Shown: positions 48,749 to 59,506, numbered from the stretch's first letter. The stretch: DNA of 64,000 nt from Pseudomonas bijieensis (GCF_013347965.1 NZ_CP048810.1:5269501-5333500); one strand, 5' to 3'. A program made the numbers and translations. Notes: a model not told the origin generated them from the sequence alone.

Positions 48749-50848
48749 TTAAATATCCAGGGGTCGGTTGGCGGCTTGGATCGCGGTCAGGGCGATGGTG
48801 TACACGATGTCGTCGACCTGGGCGCCGCGCGGCAAGTCGTTCACCGGTTTGCGCAGGCCTTGCAGCATCGGCCCGAGGCTGACGCAATCGGCGCTGCGTT
48901 GCACGGCCTTGTGGGTGGTGTTGCCGGTGTTCAGGTCCGGGAAGATGAATACCGTCGCCCGACCGGCCACCTGGCTGTTGGGTGCCAGTTGCCGCGCCAC
49001 GGTTTCGTTGGCGGCGGCGTCGTATTGCAAGGGGCCGTCGATCAGCAAGCCGTGTTGCGCCTCGTGGGCCAGCAAGGTGGCTTCGCGGACTTTCTCCACT
49101 TCCTCGCCACTGGCTGACTCGCCGCTGGAATAGCTGAGCATCGCCACCCGTGGGGTGATGCCGAACGCGGCGGCCGAGTCGGCGCTTTGCAGGGCAATTT
49201 CCGCCAGTTCCGCCGCGCTGGGGTGCGGGTTCATCACGCAGTCGCCATACACCAGCACTTCTTCGGGGAACAGCATGAAAAACACCGAAGACACGAGGGA
49301 GCAACCCGGCGCGGTCTTGATCAGTTGCAGGGCCGGACGGATGGTGTTAGCAGTGGAGTGGATGACCCCGGACACCAGCCCGTCCACCTCGTCCAGGGCC
49401 AGCATCATGGTGCCGATCACCACGGTATCTTCCAACTGCTGCTCGGCCATCGGTGCGTTCAGGCTTTTGCTTTTGCGCAACCTCACCATCGGTTCCACGT
49501 AACGCTCGCGAATCGAATCGGGGTCGAGAATCTCCAGCCCTGGCGGCAACTCGATGCCTTGGGCACGGGCCACCGCCTCGACGTCGGCCGGTTTGGCCAG
49601 CAACACGCAGCGGGCAATGCCGCGGGCCTGGCAAATGGCGGCGGCCTGGACGGTCAACGGTTCGCTGCCTTCGGGCAGCACGATGCGCTTGTTGGCAGCC
49701 TGGGCGCGCTGGATCAACTGGTAGCGGAATACCGCCGGCGACAGACGCATTTCCCGTGGCGTGCCGCAGCGCTGGTGCAGCCAGTTGGCGTCCAGGTGGC
49801 TGGCGACAAAATCGGTGATGATCTCCGCACGTTCGCGGTCATCGATAGGAATTTCCTTGTTCAGTCCGTTGAGCAGGTTGGCGGTGTCATAGGAGCCGGT
49901 GCTCACCGACAGCACCGGCAGCCCGGCCTGCAAGGCGCCTCGGCACAGGTCCATGATGCGTGGGTCGGGCAGGGTATCGCTGGTCAGCAGCAAGCCGGCC
50001 AGCGGCACACCGTTGAGCGCTGCCAGGCTCACCGCGAGGATGATGTCGTCGCGATCGCCGGGAGTCACCACCAGCACGCCGGGCTTGAGCAACTCCACGG
50101 TGTTGCGCATGGTGCGCGCGCAAATGATGATGTTGCTCATGCGCCGGGTTTCGTAGTCGCCGGCATTGAGCACCTGGGCGCCCATCAGGTCGGCCACGTC
50201 GCGGGTGCGCGGGGCGTTGAGTTCAGGGCGAAACGGGATGCAACCGAGCAGGCGGAAATCGCCGCTGCGCAACAGCGGCGAGTGCTCCTTGAGGCGTGCG
50301 GAAAACGCCTCCATGCTTTCGTCGGCGCGGACCTTGTTCAGGATCACCCCGAGGACTTTCGGATCTTTCGGCCCACCGAACAGTTGCGCCTGCAATTCCA
50401 CCCGGCCGGACAGCTCGGCCAGCACTTCGTTTTCTGGCGCCGACACCAGGATGACTTCGGCGTCCAGGCTCTTGGCCAGGTGCAGGTTGACCCGGGCGGC
50501 GTAGCTGGCGCTGCGGGTCGGGACCATGCCTTCGACCACCAGCACGTCTTTGCCGATGGCGGCCTGTTGGTAAAGGGTGATGATTTCTTCCAGCAACTCA
50601 TCGAGCTGGCCGTCGCCGAGCATGCGCTCGACATGCGCCAGGCCCAGGGGCTGTGGCGGCTTGAGGCCGTGGGTACGGGCCACCAGTTCAGTGGAGCGCT
50701 CCGGCCCGGTATCACCGGGGTGAGGCTGGGCAATGGGTTTGAAAAAGCCGACTTTCAGCCCGGCTCGTTCGAGGGTACGCACCAGCCCGAGGCTGATGGA
50801 GGTCAGACCCACACCAAAATCGGTGGGCGCGATAAAAAAAGTTTGCAT
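48749..50848 (-). CDS. pta: Phosphate acetyltransferase
   Basis: Pta interconverts acetyl-CoA and acetyl phosphate. The 699-residue protein is the long type: an N-terminal P-loop/BioD-like domain (MQTFFIAPTDFGVGLTSISLGL), a central DRTGG domain (about 215-325) and the C-terminal catalytic PTA_PTB domain (about 370-695, with PRVAMLSYSSGESASG). No ackA gene is next to it in this window. The acyltransferase gene follows directly. Confidence 0.96.
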   Translation of the reverse strand: MQTFFIAPTDFGVGLTSISLGLVRTLERAGLKVGFFKPIAQPHPGDTGPERSTELVARTHGLKPPQPLGLAHVERMLGDGQLDELLEEIITLYQQAAIGKDVLVVEGMVPTRSASYAARVNLHLAKSLDAEVILVSAPENEVLAELSGRVELQAQLFGGPKDPKVLGVILNKVRADESMEAFSARLKEHSPLLRSGDFRLLGCIPFRPELNAPRTRDVADLMGAQVLNAGDYETRRMSNIIICARTMRNTVELLKPGVLVVTPGDRDDIILAVSLAALNGVPLAGLLLTSDTLPDPRIMDLCRGALQAGLPVLSVSTGSYDTANLLNGLNKEIPIDDRERAEIITDFVASHLDANWLHQRCGTPREMRLSPAVFRYQLIQRAQAANKRIVLPEGSEPLTVQAAAICQARGIARCVLLAKPADVEAVARAQGIELPPGLEILDPDSIRERYVEPMVRLRKSKSLNAPMAEQQLEDTVVIGTMMLALDEVDGLVSGVIHSTANTIRPALQLIKTAPGCSLVSSVFFMLFPEEVLVYGDCVMNPHPSAAELAEIALQSADSAAAFGITPRVAMLSYSSGESASGEEVEKVREATLLAHEAQHGLLIDGPLQYDAAANETVARQLAPNSQVAGRATVFIFPDLNTGNTTHKAVQRSADCVSLGPMLQGLRKPVNDLPRGAQVDDIVYTIALTAIQAANRPLDI

Positions 50849-50906
50849 GCGGATTCTCTAAAGGTGCATGGCAAGGGCGAGGCTATAACTGCCGTCTACC
50901 GTCAAT

Positions 50907-51215
50907 TCAGTCGCCAAGGTTATCGCTAACCGGGCCCTGCGCGCACCAGCCGCAATCAAAGGGCTGGCCTATTTTTTCAACGCGTTGCGCCGGATCCAGC
51001 ACCCAGGCCCGGGACTGCCACGGCGGCTGGTGGCGCAGATGCTGGGTGTGGCCACAGGACAGCTCGGCCACCCAGTGTCCGTCCTCGTCCTGATGCAAAC
51101 CCGTGACCGTCGGTCTGTTCGAGCAGGCCCGTTTGTCCGGGTTCCGTTCGCTTTCGGGCAAATCCTTGTTTAGACTTGTCCGTTCTTCATTCTTATGCAA
51201 AAGGTCTCGCCCCAT
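50907..51215 (-). CDS. DUF3565 protein
   Basis: The C-terminal half is a clear DUF3565 domain: GLHQDEDGHWVAELSCGHTQHLRHQPPW and the CGWC end, a probable zinc site. The true start is uncertain. The only ATG that covers the domain (51213-51215) overlaps the slyD start codon on the other strand. The first 40 residues look poorly conserved, so a non-ATG start further in is possible. Function is unknown. Confidence 0.7.
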   Translation of the reverse strand: MGRDLLHKNEERTSLNKDLPESERNPDKRACSNRPTVTGLHQDEDGHWVAELSCGHTQHLRHQPPWQSRAWVLDPAQRVEKIGQPFDCGWCAQGPVSDNLGD

Positions 51216-51699
51216 GCTGATCGCCGCCAATAAGGCTGTCTCCATCGACTATACCCTGACCAACGACGCTGGTGAGGTCATCGACAGCTCTGCCGGCGGC
51301 GCTCCGCTGGTCTACCTGCATGGCGCAGGCAACATCATCCAGGGTCTGGAAAAAGCCCTGGAAGGTAAAACGGTCGGTGACGACCTGAACGTTACCGTCG
51401 AACCGGAAGACGCCTATGGCGAGTACTCCGCCGAACTGGTCAGCACCCTGAGCCGCAGCATGTTCGAAGGCGTGGATGAGCTGGAAGTGGGCATGCAGTT
51501 CCACGCCTCGGCGCCCGATGGCCAGATGCAGATCGTCACCATCCGCGACCTGGAAGGCGACGACGTCACCGTTGACGGCAACCACCCGTTGGCCGGCCAG
51601 CGCTTGAACTTCAAAGTCAAGATCGTCGACATCCGTGATGCCAGCCAGGAAGAAATCGCTCATGGTCACGTCCATGGCGAAGGTGGTCATCACCACTGA
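51214..51699 (+). CDS. slyD: FKBP-type prolyl isomerase SlyD
   Basis: SlyD is a cytoplasmic prolyl isomerase, chaperone and nickel-binding protein. The 161-residue protein has the FKBP core (VSIDYTLTNDAGEVIDSS, GLEKALEGKTVGDDLNVTVEPEDAYGEY), the inserted IF domain (about 70-125), and a short His-rich tail HGHVHGEGGHHH fit for metal binding. AAAGG upstream fits the ATG at 51214. A terminator follows. Confidence 0.95.
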   Translation: MLIAANKAVSIDYTLTNDAGEVIDSSAGGAPLVYLHGAGNIIQGLEKALEGKTVGDDLNVTVEPEDAYGEYSAELVSTLSRSMFEGVDELEVGMQFHASAPDGQMQIVTIRDLEGDDVTVDGNHPLAGQRLNFKVKIVDIRDASQEEIAHGHVHGEGGHHH

Positions 51700-51732
51700 T
51701 TTCTGCGCTACGCTCAAGTGACCAGTGAACTG

Positions 51733-51757
51733 AAAAGGCGCCATGCGGCGCCTTTTT
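51733..51757 (+). terminator. Terminator of slyD
   Basis: Arms AAAAGGCGCC and GGCGCCTTTTT surround a four-base loop, 33 bases after the stop. Confidence 0.9.
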
Positions 51758-51820
51758 AGTCGGTTGCTGTTAGCATCACCCATGGCTGTTTCGAAAAGAT
51801 CCGCAAACCTGGAGTTCGTC

Positions 51821-52303
51821 ATGAGTGCTTTTCACGACCTTAAACTCAAAGCCCTGGATGGTCAGGAGCTTGCTCTGGCACCGTTCAAGGGGCAAGTCGT
51901 GCTGGTGGTCAACGTCGCCTCCAAATGTGGCCTGACGCCTCAGTACGCGGCGCTGGAAAATCTCTATCAGCAATACAAGGCCAAAGGCTTTACCGTCCTG
52001 GGCCTGCCCTGCAATCAGTTCGCCGGGCAAGAGCCCGGGACCGAGCAGGAAATCCAGGAGTTTTGCAGCCTCAACTATGGCGTGACGTTCCCGCTGTCCA
52101 GCAAGCTGGACGTGAACGGTCATGATCGTCACCAGTTGTACCGCTTGCTCGCGGGCGAGGGGGCCGAGTTTCCCGGGGACATTACCTGGAACTTCGAAAA
52201 ATTCCTCCTCGGCAAGGACGGCCGGGTGTTGGCGCGATTCTCACCGCGCACGGCGCCGGATGATCCTGCCGTGATCCAGGCGATCGAAAAAGCGCTGAGC
52301 TGA
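51821..52303 (+). CDS. Glutathione peroxidase (thiol peroxidase, Cys type)
   Basis: The 160-residue protein reduces peroxides. It has the peroxidatic Cys in VVNVASKCGLTPQYAALE (Cys, not selenocysteine), the Gln/Trp motif regions FTVLGLPCNQFAGQEPG and ITWNFEKFLLGKDG, and a second cysteine in EFCSLN. Members of this type usually use thioredoxin. GGAG ten bases before the ATG at 51821 sets the start. The in-frame 51743 start lies in the slyD terminator. Confidence 0.93.
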   Translation: MSAFHDLKLKALDGQELALAPFKGQVVLVVNVASKCGLTPQYAALENLYQQYKAKGFTVLGLPCNQFAGQEPGTEQEIQEFCSLNYGVTFPLSSKLDVNGHDRHQLYRLLAGEGAEFPGDITWNFEKFLLGKDGRVLARFSPRTAPDDPAVIQAIEKALS

Positions 52304-52321
52304 AGCCAGGCACTGGACTTC

Positions 52322-52412
52322 GTGGCGAGGGAGCTTGCTCCCGCTCGGTTGCGCAGCAACCGCAAAAAAGGGGCCGCTACGCAGCCCAGCGGGAGCAAGC
52401 TCCCTCGCCACA
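52322..52412. repeat. REPIN, type B
   Basis: GTGGCGAGGGAGCTTGCTCCCGC and its inverse flank a core with GGTTGCGCAGCAACC. It lies just after the peroxidase gene. Confidence 0.9.
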
Positions 52413-52549
52413 GATGTCGCATTGAGCCATCGCCTCACTGCTCCCTTTTGATCCTTAATCATTCAAATCAATAGTGCTACCCAGCGCCGTCCATGCTCCA
52501 TATTATCGTCGTCATATCCGATCTGTGACTTCGTCCCGTGGAGTGCCTC

Positions 52550-53654
52550 ATGCCTGTAAAAGCCCTGTTCAAACCTTTCCACCTCGGCGCGTTCGAGTTG
52601 CCGACCCGGGTGGTGATGGCGCCGATGACCCGTTCCTTTTCGCCCGGTGGCGTACCCAATGCCAAGGTGGTCGAGTATTACCGTCGCCGCGCGGCGGCTG
52701 GGGTCGGCCTGATCATCACCGAGGGCACGACGGTCGGGCACAAGGCTTCCAACGGCTACCCGAACGTGCCGCATTTCTATGGCGATGCGGCTTTGGCCGG
52801 CTGGAAGAAAGTGGTGGATGCAGTGCACGCCGAAGGCGGCAAGATCGTTCCGCAGTTGTGGCATGTGGGCAACGTGCGCCGCCTTGGCACCGAGCCGGAT
52901 GCCAGCGTGCCGGGTTATGGCCCGAGCGAGAAACTCAAGGACGGCCAGGTGGTGGTCCACGGCATGACCCAGACCGATATCGACGAGGTCATCGCTGCGT
53001 TTGCCCAAGCGGCAAAAGATGCCCAGGGCATCGGCATGGACGGCGTGGAAATCCACGGTGCCCACGGCTACCTGGTGGACCAGTTCTTCTGGGAAGGCAG
53101 CAACCAGCGTACCGACGGTTACGGCGGCACCCTGGCCAACCGTTCGCGCTTTGCGATCGAATTGATCCGTGCCGTGCGCGCCGCGGTGGGCGAGGGTTTC
53201 CCGATCATTTTCCGGTTCTCCCAATGGAAGCAGCAGGATTACACCGCGCGCCTGGTGCAGAGCCCCGAAGCCCTGGGCGAATTCCTCAAGCCGTTGTCCG
53301 ACGCCGGCGTGGATATTTTCCACTGCTCGACACGGCGCTTCTGGGAGCCGGAGTTCGACGGTTCCGAACTGAACCTGGCCGGCTGGACCCGCAAACTCAC
53401 CGGCAAGCCCACCATCACTGTCGGCAGCGTCGGCCTGGATGGCGAGTTCCTGCAGTTCATGGTCAACACCGACAAAGTCGCGCAACCGGCCAGCCTGGAG
53501 AAGCTGCTGGAGCGCCTGAACAATGATGAGTTCGACCTGGTGGCGGTGGGGCGCGCGCTGCTGGTGGATCCGGACTGGGCGCAAAAAAGTGCGTGAAGGG
53601 CGCGAGCAGGAGATCTTGCCATTCAGTCGTGAGGCGTTGATGACCCTGGTTTAA
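52550..53654 (+). pseudogene. Old-yellow-enzyme-family alkene reductase, C-terminus frameshifted
   Basis: The frame from ATG 52550 (after GGAG) gives 348 residues of an OYE flavin reductase: VVMAPMTRSF, the HGAHGYLVDQFFWEGSNQRTD active-site His-x-x-His/Asn region, and the FMN-phosphate VAVGRALLVDP. It ends abruptly at TGA 53594-53596 after WAQKSA. Removing one A from the six-A run at 53583-53588 restores WAQKVREGREQEILPFS and a natural stop at 53652-53654 (367 residues), the normal OYE C-terminus. The lost tail is short, so the truncated protein might still fold. Confidence 0.88.
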
Positions 53655-53673
53655 GCGGCGCCTTCCAGGGCCT

Positions 53674-53768
53674 CATCGCGGGCAAGCCTTGCTCCCACAG
53701 TATTATCAGCTGTTCACAAGTAATGTGTTCACTGAAGTCCCATGTGGGAGCAAGGCTTGCCCGCGATG
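53674..53768. repeat. REPIN, type A, GGGCAAGCCTTGC variant
   Basis: Outward-facing arms catcgcgggcaagccttgctc and gtgggagcaaggcttgcccgcg flank a 42-base spacer, between two frameshifted convergent genes. Confidence 0.9.
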
Positions 53769-53772
53769 CTTT

Positions 53773-54949
53773 TCAGCGTGGCGACACTGCTTGTGGCAAC
53801 GGCAGTTCGCTCTGACAAACCCCGCGCAACTGCGCCTCGAACTGCTCGATCACCGACGCCCAGCCCTGGCGGCTGGCGTGTTGGCGGGCATTGAGCCGCA
53901 CGCACCGTAAGGCCTCGCGCTCATCCAGCAACCAGCGGGCCGCGTCGCAGAAGGCTTCTTCATCCCCCCGGCATTGCAAGTACGCCGTTGTAACCATGAC
54001 GGATGTGTTGCGCCGCCGCGGCCTGATCGTAGGCCACCACGCCCAGCCCGGACGCCAGCGCCTCCAACACCACGTTGCCGAAGGTTTCGGTCAGGCTCGG
54101 AAAGACAAACACATCCCCGGACGCATAATGGCTGGCCAGCGCTTCGCCGCGTTGCGAGCCACAAAAGATCGCTTCAGGCAGTTCCTGCTCCAGCGCGGAC
54201 CTTTGCGGGCCGTCGCCGACCACCACCAGTTTCATCCGTCGCTGCGGGAAAGCGCTGCACAGTGTGGCGAAACAGCGCTTGAGCAACCCGAGGTTTTTCT
54301 CTGGTGCCAGGCGTCCGACATGGAACACGGCGATGTCGTCGTCGCCCAGGCCCCACGCCTCACGCAGGCTCGCTGAACGCTTGATCGGATGGAACAGTTG
54401 ACTGTCCACGCCGCGAGACAGCAGTGCCACGCGCTCGAAGTGGCGTCGCTCCAGTTCCAGGCGCTGGCTGAGGCTGGGCACCAGGGTCAGGCTGGAGCGG
54501 TTGTGAAACCAGCGCAGGTAATGGGTGAGCCCGCGACTCAACAGCCCGAGGCCGTACTGCTGGGTGTATTGCTGGAAGTTGGTGTGGAAACCACTGACCA
54601 CCGAGATGCCCAGGCGTCGTGCCGCGCGCAGTGCCGACAAACCCAGCGGCCCTTCCGTGGCGATGTACAGTACGTCCGGACGATGGCGTTTCCAGCGCCT
54701 GAGCAGTTTGTGCATGGACGCCTGGCCCCATTGCAAACCCGGATAGCCCGGTAGCGGCCAGCCCCGGCACAGCAGCAACTGCTCGTCACTGGCCTGGCGT
54801 CGGTCGTCGACCTGGCGAGGCCGTATCAGTTCGACTTGATGCCCACGGGCACGCAGGCCGTCGTACAGGCGGCCCAGGGTATTGGCCACGCCATTGATTT
54901 CCGGCGGGAAGGTTTCAGTGATCAGGGTAATGTGCAGGGGTGTGGTCAT
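53773..54949 (-). pseudogene. GT4-type glycosyltransferase, frameshifted
   Basis: The upstream part (ATG 54949 to TGA 53960) encodes a GT-B glycosyltransferase: LITETFPPEINGVANTLGRL, the FHTNFQQYTQ loop, VGRLAPEKNLGLL, and the sugar-nucleotide SLTETFGNVVLEALASGLGVVAYD. It stops after NGVLAMPGG. The remaining C-terminus (GDEEAFCDAARWLLDEREAL to the TGA at 53773) is in another frame. Removing one base from the six-C run (plus strand 53964-53969) joins them into one 391-residue protein of normal length. The sugar donor is unknown. It sits upstream of the convergent OYE gene. Confidence 0.88.
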
Positions 54950-55013
54950 GACCCCAGTGTCGACCGGGGCCATTTCGTCATTGTGACGCCAGGATGATGG
55001 ATTTGTGACCGAC

Positions 55014-55769
55014 TCAGCCCTGCCGGGCCAACGCGGTCTCGGCGCCTTGCTCGCGCACCCAGAACAACGTCGCCCCAGCCACCGCCGCCGGCATCATCAG
55101 GATGTTCACCACTGGGATCAGCAGCACCAGGTACACGCTGCCGCCAAAGCCCAGGCTCTGCCAGCGTTTTTCCCGCAGCCAGGCGAGCATCTCGTTCCAG
55201 CCCAGCTTGTGGTTGTCCGCCGGGTAGTCGATGTACTGGATCGCCATCATCCACACGCCGAACAGCAGCCACAGCGGTGCCGCCACCAGGTTGACCACAG
55301 GGATGAACGACAGCACGAACAGCCCCAGGGCGCGGGGCAGGAAGTAGCCAAGCTTGCGCGCTTCCCGGCCAAGGGTACGCGGGATCATGGCGATCAACTC
55401 GCCCCAACTGAACGCCGGGAAGTCGTCTGTGCCGCGGACGACCACTTCGACTTTCTCCGCGAGAAAACCGTTGAACGGTGCGGCGATGATGTTGGCGAGC
55501 ATGGTGAAGGTGAAAAACACCATCAGTACGACGAGCACCACGAACAGCGGCCAGAGAATGTAGCTGAGGAAACTCAGCCAGTCCGGCAGCGACGGCATCA
55601 GCGTATCGACCCACAGGCTGAACTGATGGCCGGCCAGGTAAATCAAGCCGACGAACAGCACCAGGTTGATCGCCAGGGGCAAGAGCACGAACAGGCGCAG
55701 GCCCGGGCTCAAGACCAGCTTGAGGCCTTCTCGCAAATATTGCGGGCCGGACAGGACGGGGGCGGGCAT
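55014..55769 (-). CDS. cysZ: Sulfate transporter CysZ
   Basis: The 251-residue inner-membrane protein has four long hydrophobic stretches (about 25-48, 70-95, 145-175, 205-235) and the CysZ features [25 protein letters not shown] and [10 protein letters not shown]. CysZ imports sulfate for cysteine synthesis, which fits with cysD-cysNC 8 kb away. It stands alone, divergent from trxB. Confidence 0.94.
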   Translation of the reverse strand: MPAPVLSGPQYLREGLKLVLSPGLRLFVLLPLAINLVLFVGLIYLAGHQFSLWVDTLMPSLPDWLSFLSYILWPLFVVLVVLMVFFTFTMLANIIAAPFNGFLAEKVEVVVRGTDDFPAFSWGELIAMIPRTLGREARKLGYFLPRALGLFVLSFIPVVNLVAAPLWLLFGVWMMAIQYIDYPADNHKLGWNEMLAWLREKRWQSLGFGGSVYLVLLIPVVNILMMPAAVAGATLFWVREQGAETALARQG

Positions 55770-57042
<1,273 letters not shown>

Positions 57043-57053
57043 TCCATCCGCAT

Positions 57054-57083
57054 AAAAAAAAACCGGCTTCGGCCGGTTTTTTT
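57054..57083 (+). terminator. Terminator of trxB
   Basis: ACCGGC and GCCGGT pair around TTCG, flanked by A- and T-runs. It is 12 bases after the stop. Confidence 0.9.
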
Positions 57084-57103
57084 ACTTAGGCTCCACGCAA
57101 ACC

Positions 57104-57192
57104 TGTGGGAGCGGGCTTGCTCGCGAATGCGGTGTGTCAGTCAACACTGTGCTGGCTGATCCCCCGCATTCGCGAGCAAGCCCGCTCCCACA
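57104..57192. repeat. REPIN, type A, GCGGGCTTGC variant
   Basis: TGTGGGAGCGGGCTTGCTCGCGAATGCGG and its inverse pair for 29 bases. The spacer contains the shared GTGTCAGTCAAC..TGCTGGCTGATC. Confidence 0.92.
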
Positions 57193-57223
57193 AGTTTTTT
57201 GGTGTGATCAGAAACACCGCATT

Positions 57224-58474
57224 TCAGGCCAACTTAGCCAGGCACGCTTCCAGAATATCCAAGCCCTCTTCCAACACCGCCGCCTCGGTCGTCAACGGCG
57301 CCAGCAGCCGAATGATATGCCGCGATTTACCACTGGGCATCAGCAGCAAGCCCGACTCCCGTGCCAGGGCCAGCAACTGCGTCAGTTGTGCCGAGGCCGG
57401 TGTGCCGTCGGCGTGGGCCAGTTCTATACCGCGCATCGCGCCGACGCCGGTCAGGCGGCCCAGGTAGGGCGTTAGCCCACGACGCCGCCAGGATTCGTAG
57501 CGGCTGACGATCGCCTCTTCCTGTTGCGAGCCCCAGGCGTGCAGGTTGGCGTCGGTCATTTCATCCAGGGTCGCCAGGGCGGCGGCGCAGGCGATGGGGT
57601 TGCCGGAATAAGTGCCGCCCAGGCCGCCCTTGGGCAGGTTGTCCAGCAGCGCCTTGCGTCCCACCACAGCCCCCAGAGGCACGCCGCCGGCAATACTTTT
57701 GCCCAGCAGAATCAGGTCTGGTTCGATGCCCAGTCGCGAGAACGCAAAGCGTTGGCCGGTGCGGCCGAAGCCGGACTGGATCTCATCGATGATCAGCACA
57801 ATGCCCTTCTCGTCGCAGAACTGTCGCAGGGCCTGGGCGAAGGCTATGTCCATCGCCAGGAAGCCGGCTTCGCCCTGCACCGGTTCGACAATGAAACAGG
57901 CCACGTCACTCACATCGATCTCGACGCTGAACAGCCGCTCCATGGCCTTCAAGGCCTCTTCGCAGGTTACGCCGTTGTCCTGGCTGGGGTAGGGCAGGTG
58001 ATACACCGGCCCGGGCAATACGCCGACTTTCTGTTTGTAGGGCGCGACCTTGCCGTTGAGGTTGAGGGTCGCCAGGGTGCGGCCGTGAAAAGCACCGTCA
58101 AACGCGATCACAGCGGTACGGCCCGTGGCACCACGCACGATCTTCAAGGCGTTTTCTGCCGCCTCGGCGCCGCTGTTGGTGAGCATGCCGCTGACCGGGT
58201 AATCCACCGGGACAAACGTCGCCAGGCGCTCCATCAACTCAATGTAGGGGGCGTGGGGAGCGGCATTGAAGGCGTAGTGAGTCAGCCGGGTCGCTTGTTC
58301 ACGGATCGCCTCGACGATGCGTGGATGACAATGGCCGAGGTTCAACACACCGATGCCGCCGACGAAATCGATGTAGCGTTTACCGTTGGTGTCCCAGACC
58401 TCGGCATTTTTGCCATGGCTGAGGCTGACGGGATGCACGATGGAGATCGACTGGCTGATGGTTTCGCTGCTCAT
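57224..58474 (-). CDS. Class III aminotransferase (GabT / 2-aminoadipate type)
   Basis: The 416-residue PLP enzyme has the class III motifs: GGIGVLNLGHCHP, SGAEAAENALKIVRGATGR, AFHGRTLATL and the Lys block LLGKSIAGGVPLGAVVG preceded by IIDEIQSGFGRTG. It is commonly called 4-aminobutyrate aminotransferase. A related P. putida enzyme acts on 2-aminoadipate in lysine catabolism, and this one may too. No gabD lies nearby, so the substrate is open. Confidence 0.9.
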   Translation of the reverse strand: MSSETISQSISIVHPVSLSHGKNAEVWDTNGKRYIDFVGGIGVLNLGHCHPRIVEAIREQATRLTHYAFNAAPHAPYIELMERLATFVPVDYPVSGMLTNSGAEAAENALKIVRGATGRTAVIAFDGAFHGRTLATLNLNGKVAPYKQKVGVLPGPVYHLPYPSQDNGVTCEEALKAMERLFSVEIDVSDVACFIVEPVQGEAGFLAMDIAFAQALRQFCDEKGIVLIIDEIQSGFGRTGQRFAFSRLGIEPDLILLGKSIAGGVPLGAVVGRKALLDNLPKGGLGGTYSGNPIACAAALATLDEMTDANLHAWGSQQEEAIVSRYESWRRRGLTPYLGRLTGVGAMRGIELAHADGTPASAQLTQLLALARESGLLLMPSGKSRHIIRLLAPLTTEAAVLEEGLDILEACLAKLA

Positions 58475-58610
58475 GGATGACGGCTCGGACGGAGGAGAAA
58501 TTTCCGTTATCTAAGCCGCGAGCAGAGGGGAGCCGGCAAACGAAATAAAGTTGCCGGGTCAATCTTAAAAGTCGGGATGTGGTGAGGTGCCACTGACTTG
58601 GGATGTGCAC

Positions 58611-58744
58611 TGTGGCGAGGGAGCTTGCTCCCGCTGGGGCGCGAAGCGGCCCCGAAACCTGGCAACCCGGAGTGTCAGGCAAATTGAGTTTGACTGTTTG
58701 GGGCTGCTGCGCAGCCCAGCGGGAGCAAGCTCTCCCTCGCCACA
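58611..58744. repeat. REPIN, type B, with a two-base insertion in one arm
   Basis: The left arm GTGGCGAGGGAGCTTGCTCCCGC pairs with AGCAAGCTCTCCCTCGCCAC, which has an extra CT. It fills the 300-base gap between the aminotransferase and hopJ-like genes, which holds nothing else recognisable. Confidence 0.88.
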
Positions 58745-58774
58745 AAAGCGGACCCCGTCACAAAAGCGGGACGA

Positions 58775-59113
58775 TCAGCGCCGTTGCAGCGGCTGCGCCT
58801 CGAATTGCACACCCGCCAGCCCATGGACCATCAGCGCGCGGATATTGCCGTGGTCACTGCCCTCGGGCGTGGCCAGCACCGAACGGTAGTGTTCGCCAAA
58901 CGCCAGCAGCGCTTCTTCATCGCTCAGGCCTTCGAGCAGGGCCAGGCCCAGGGTCTTGCACGAGCCTTCGTTCTGCCCGGCGGCGTTTTGCACGCCGCCG
59001 TTGTCGAAGGCCTGGGGTTGGTAGTCGTAGCCGGCGGCGATAAAGGCCAGGGTGTCGGCGAAGGCATGTTCGCCGCTCTTGAGGCGGGTACGCAGGGTAT
59101 TGAGATCAGGCAT
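58775..59113 (-). CDS. HopJ-family protein
   Basis: The 112-residue protein has the HopJ domain (FIAAGYDYQPQAFDNGGVQNAAGQNEGSCKTLGLALLEGLSDEEAL). Despite the name, the family occurs widely in non-pathogens, has no secretion context here and is probably housekeeping. The ATG at 59113 overlaps the DUF1244 gene by eight bases, so the two are coupled. Confidence 0.9.
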   Translation of the reverse strand: MPDLNTLRTRLKSGEHAFADTLAFIAAGYDYQPQAFDNGGVQNAAGQNEGSCKTLGLALLEGLSDEEALLAFGEHYRSVLATPEGSDHGNIRALMVHGLAGVQFEAQPLQRR

Positions 59114-59402
59114 CGGGTTTTCCTTTGGCGAACGCCGCCTGTTGTTCGGCGCTGGCTTCTTTCTGGTATTGGGCTTTCCACTCGGCGTACGGCATGCCGT
59201 AGACCACTTCGCGGGCGTCGTCGAGGCTGACCTCGATCTGGCGTTCATCGGCGGCGGCCTTGTACCACTTGGACAGGCAGTTGCGGCAGAAGCCGGCGAG
59301 GTTCATCAGGTCGATGTTCTGCACATCCTTGCGGCTGTCCAGGTGGGCAACCAGCCGACGGAAAGCGGCGGCTTCGAGCTCGAGGCGTTGTTGGTCGTTC
59401 AT
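59106..59402 (-). CDS. DUF1244 protein
   Basis: The 98-residue protein has the family core DVQNIDLMNLAGFCRNCLSKWYKAAADE with its CxxC, and the YGMPYAEWKAQYQ tail. Structure-based families suggest a small helical dimer. The function is unknown. It is coupled to the hopJ-like gene. Confidence 0.92.
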   Translation of the reverse strand: MNDQQRLELEAAAFRRLVAHLDSRKDVQNIDLMNLAGFCRNCLSKWYKAAADERQIEVSLDDAREVVYGMPYAEWKAQYQKEASAEQQAAFAKGKPDA

Positions 59403-59506
59403 GATGGTCTCTGACGAACAGCTTCAAGCGGCGTGCTTCAAGCTGTGGGATGGATTGCAGTGACGACAAGCTTACCGCTTGAGGGCTGCGTCTGAAAACG
59501 CGCCGC

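Noticed and set aside
58775..59113. HopJ as a type III secreted effector
   Set aside because: No hrp box, secretion genes or N-terminal effector-like bias is visible. The gene is coupled to a DUF1244 gene, so the family name is historical.
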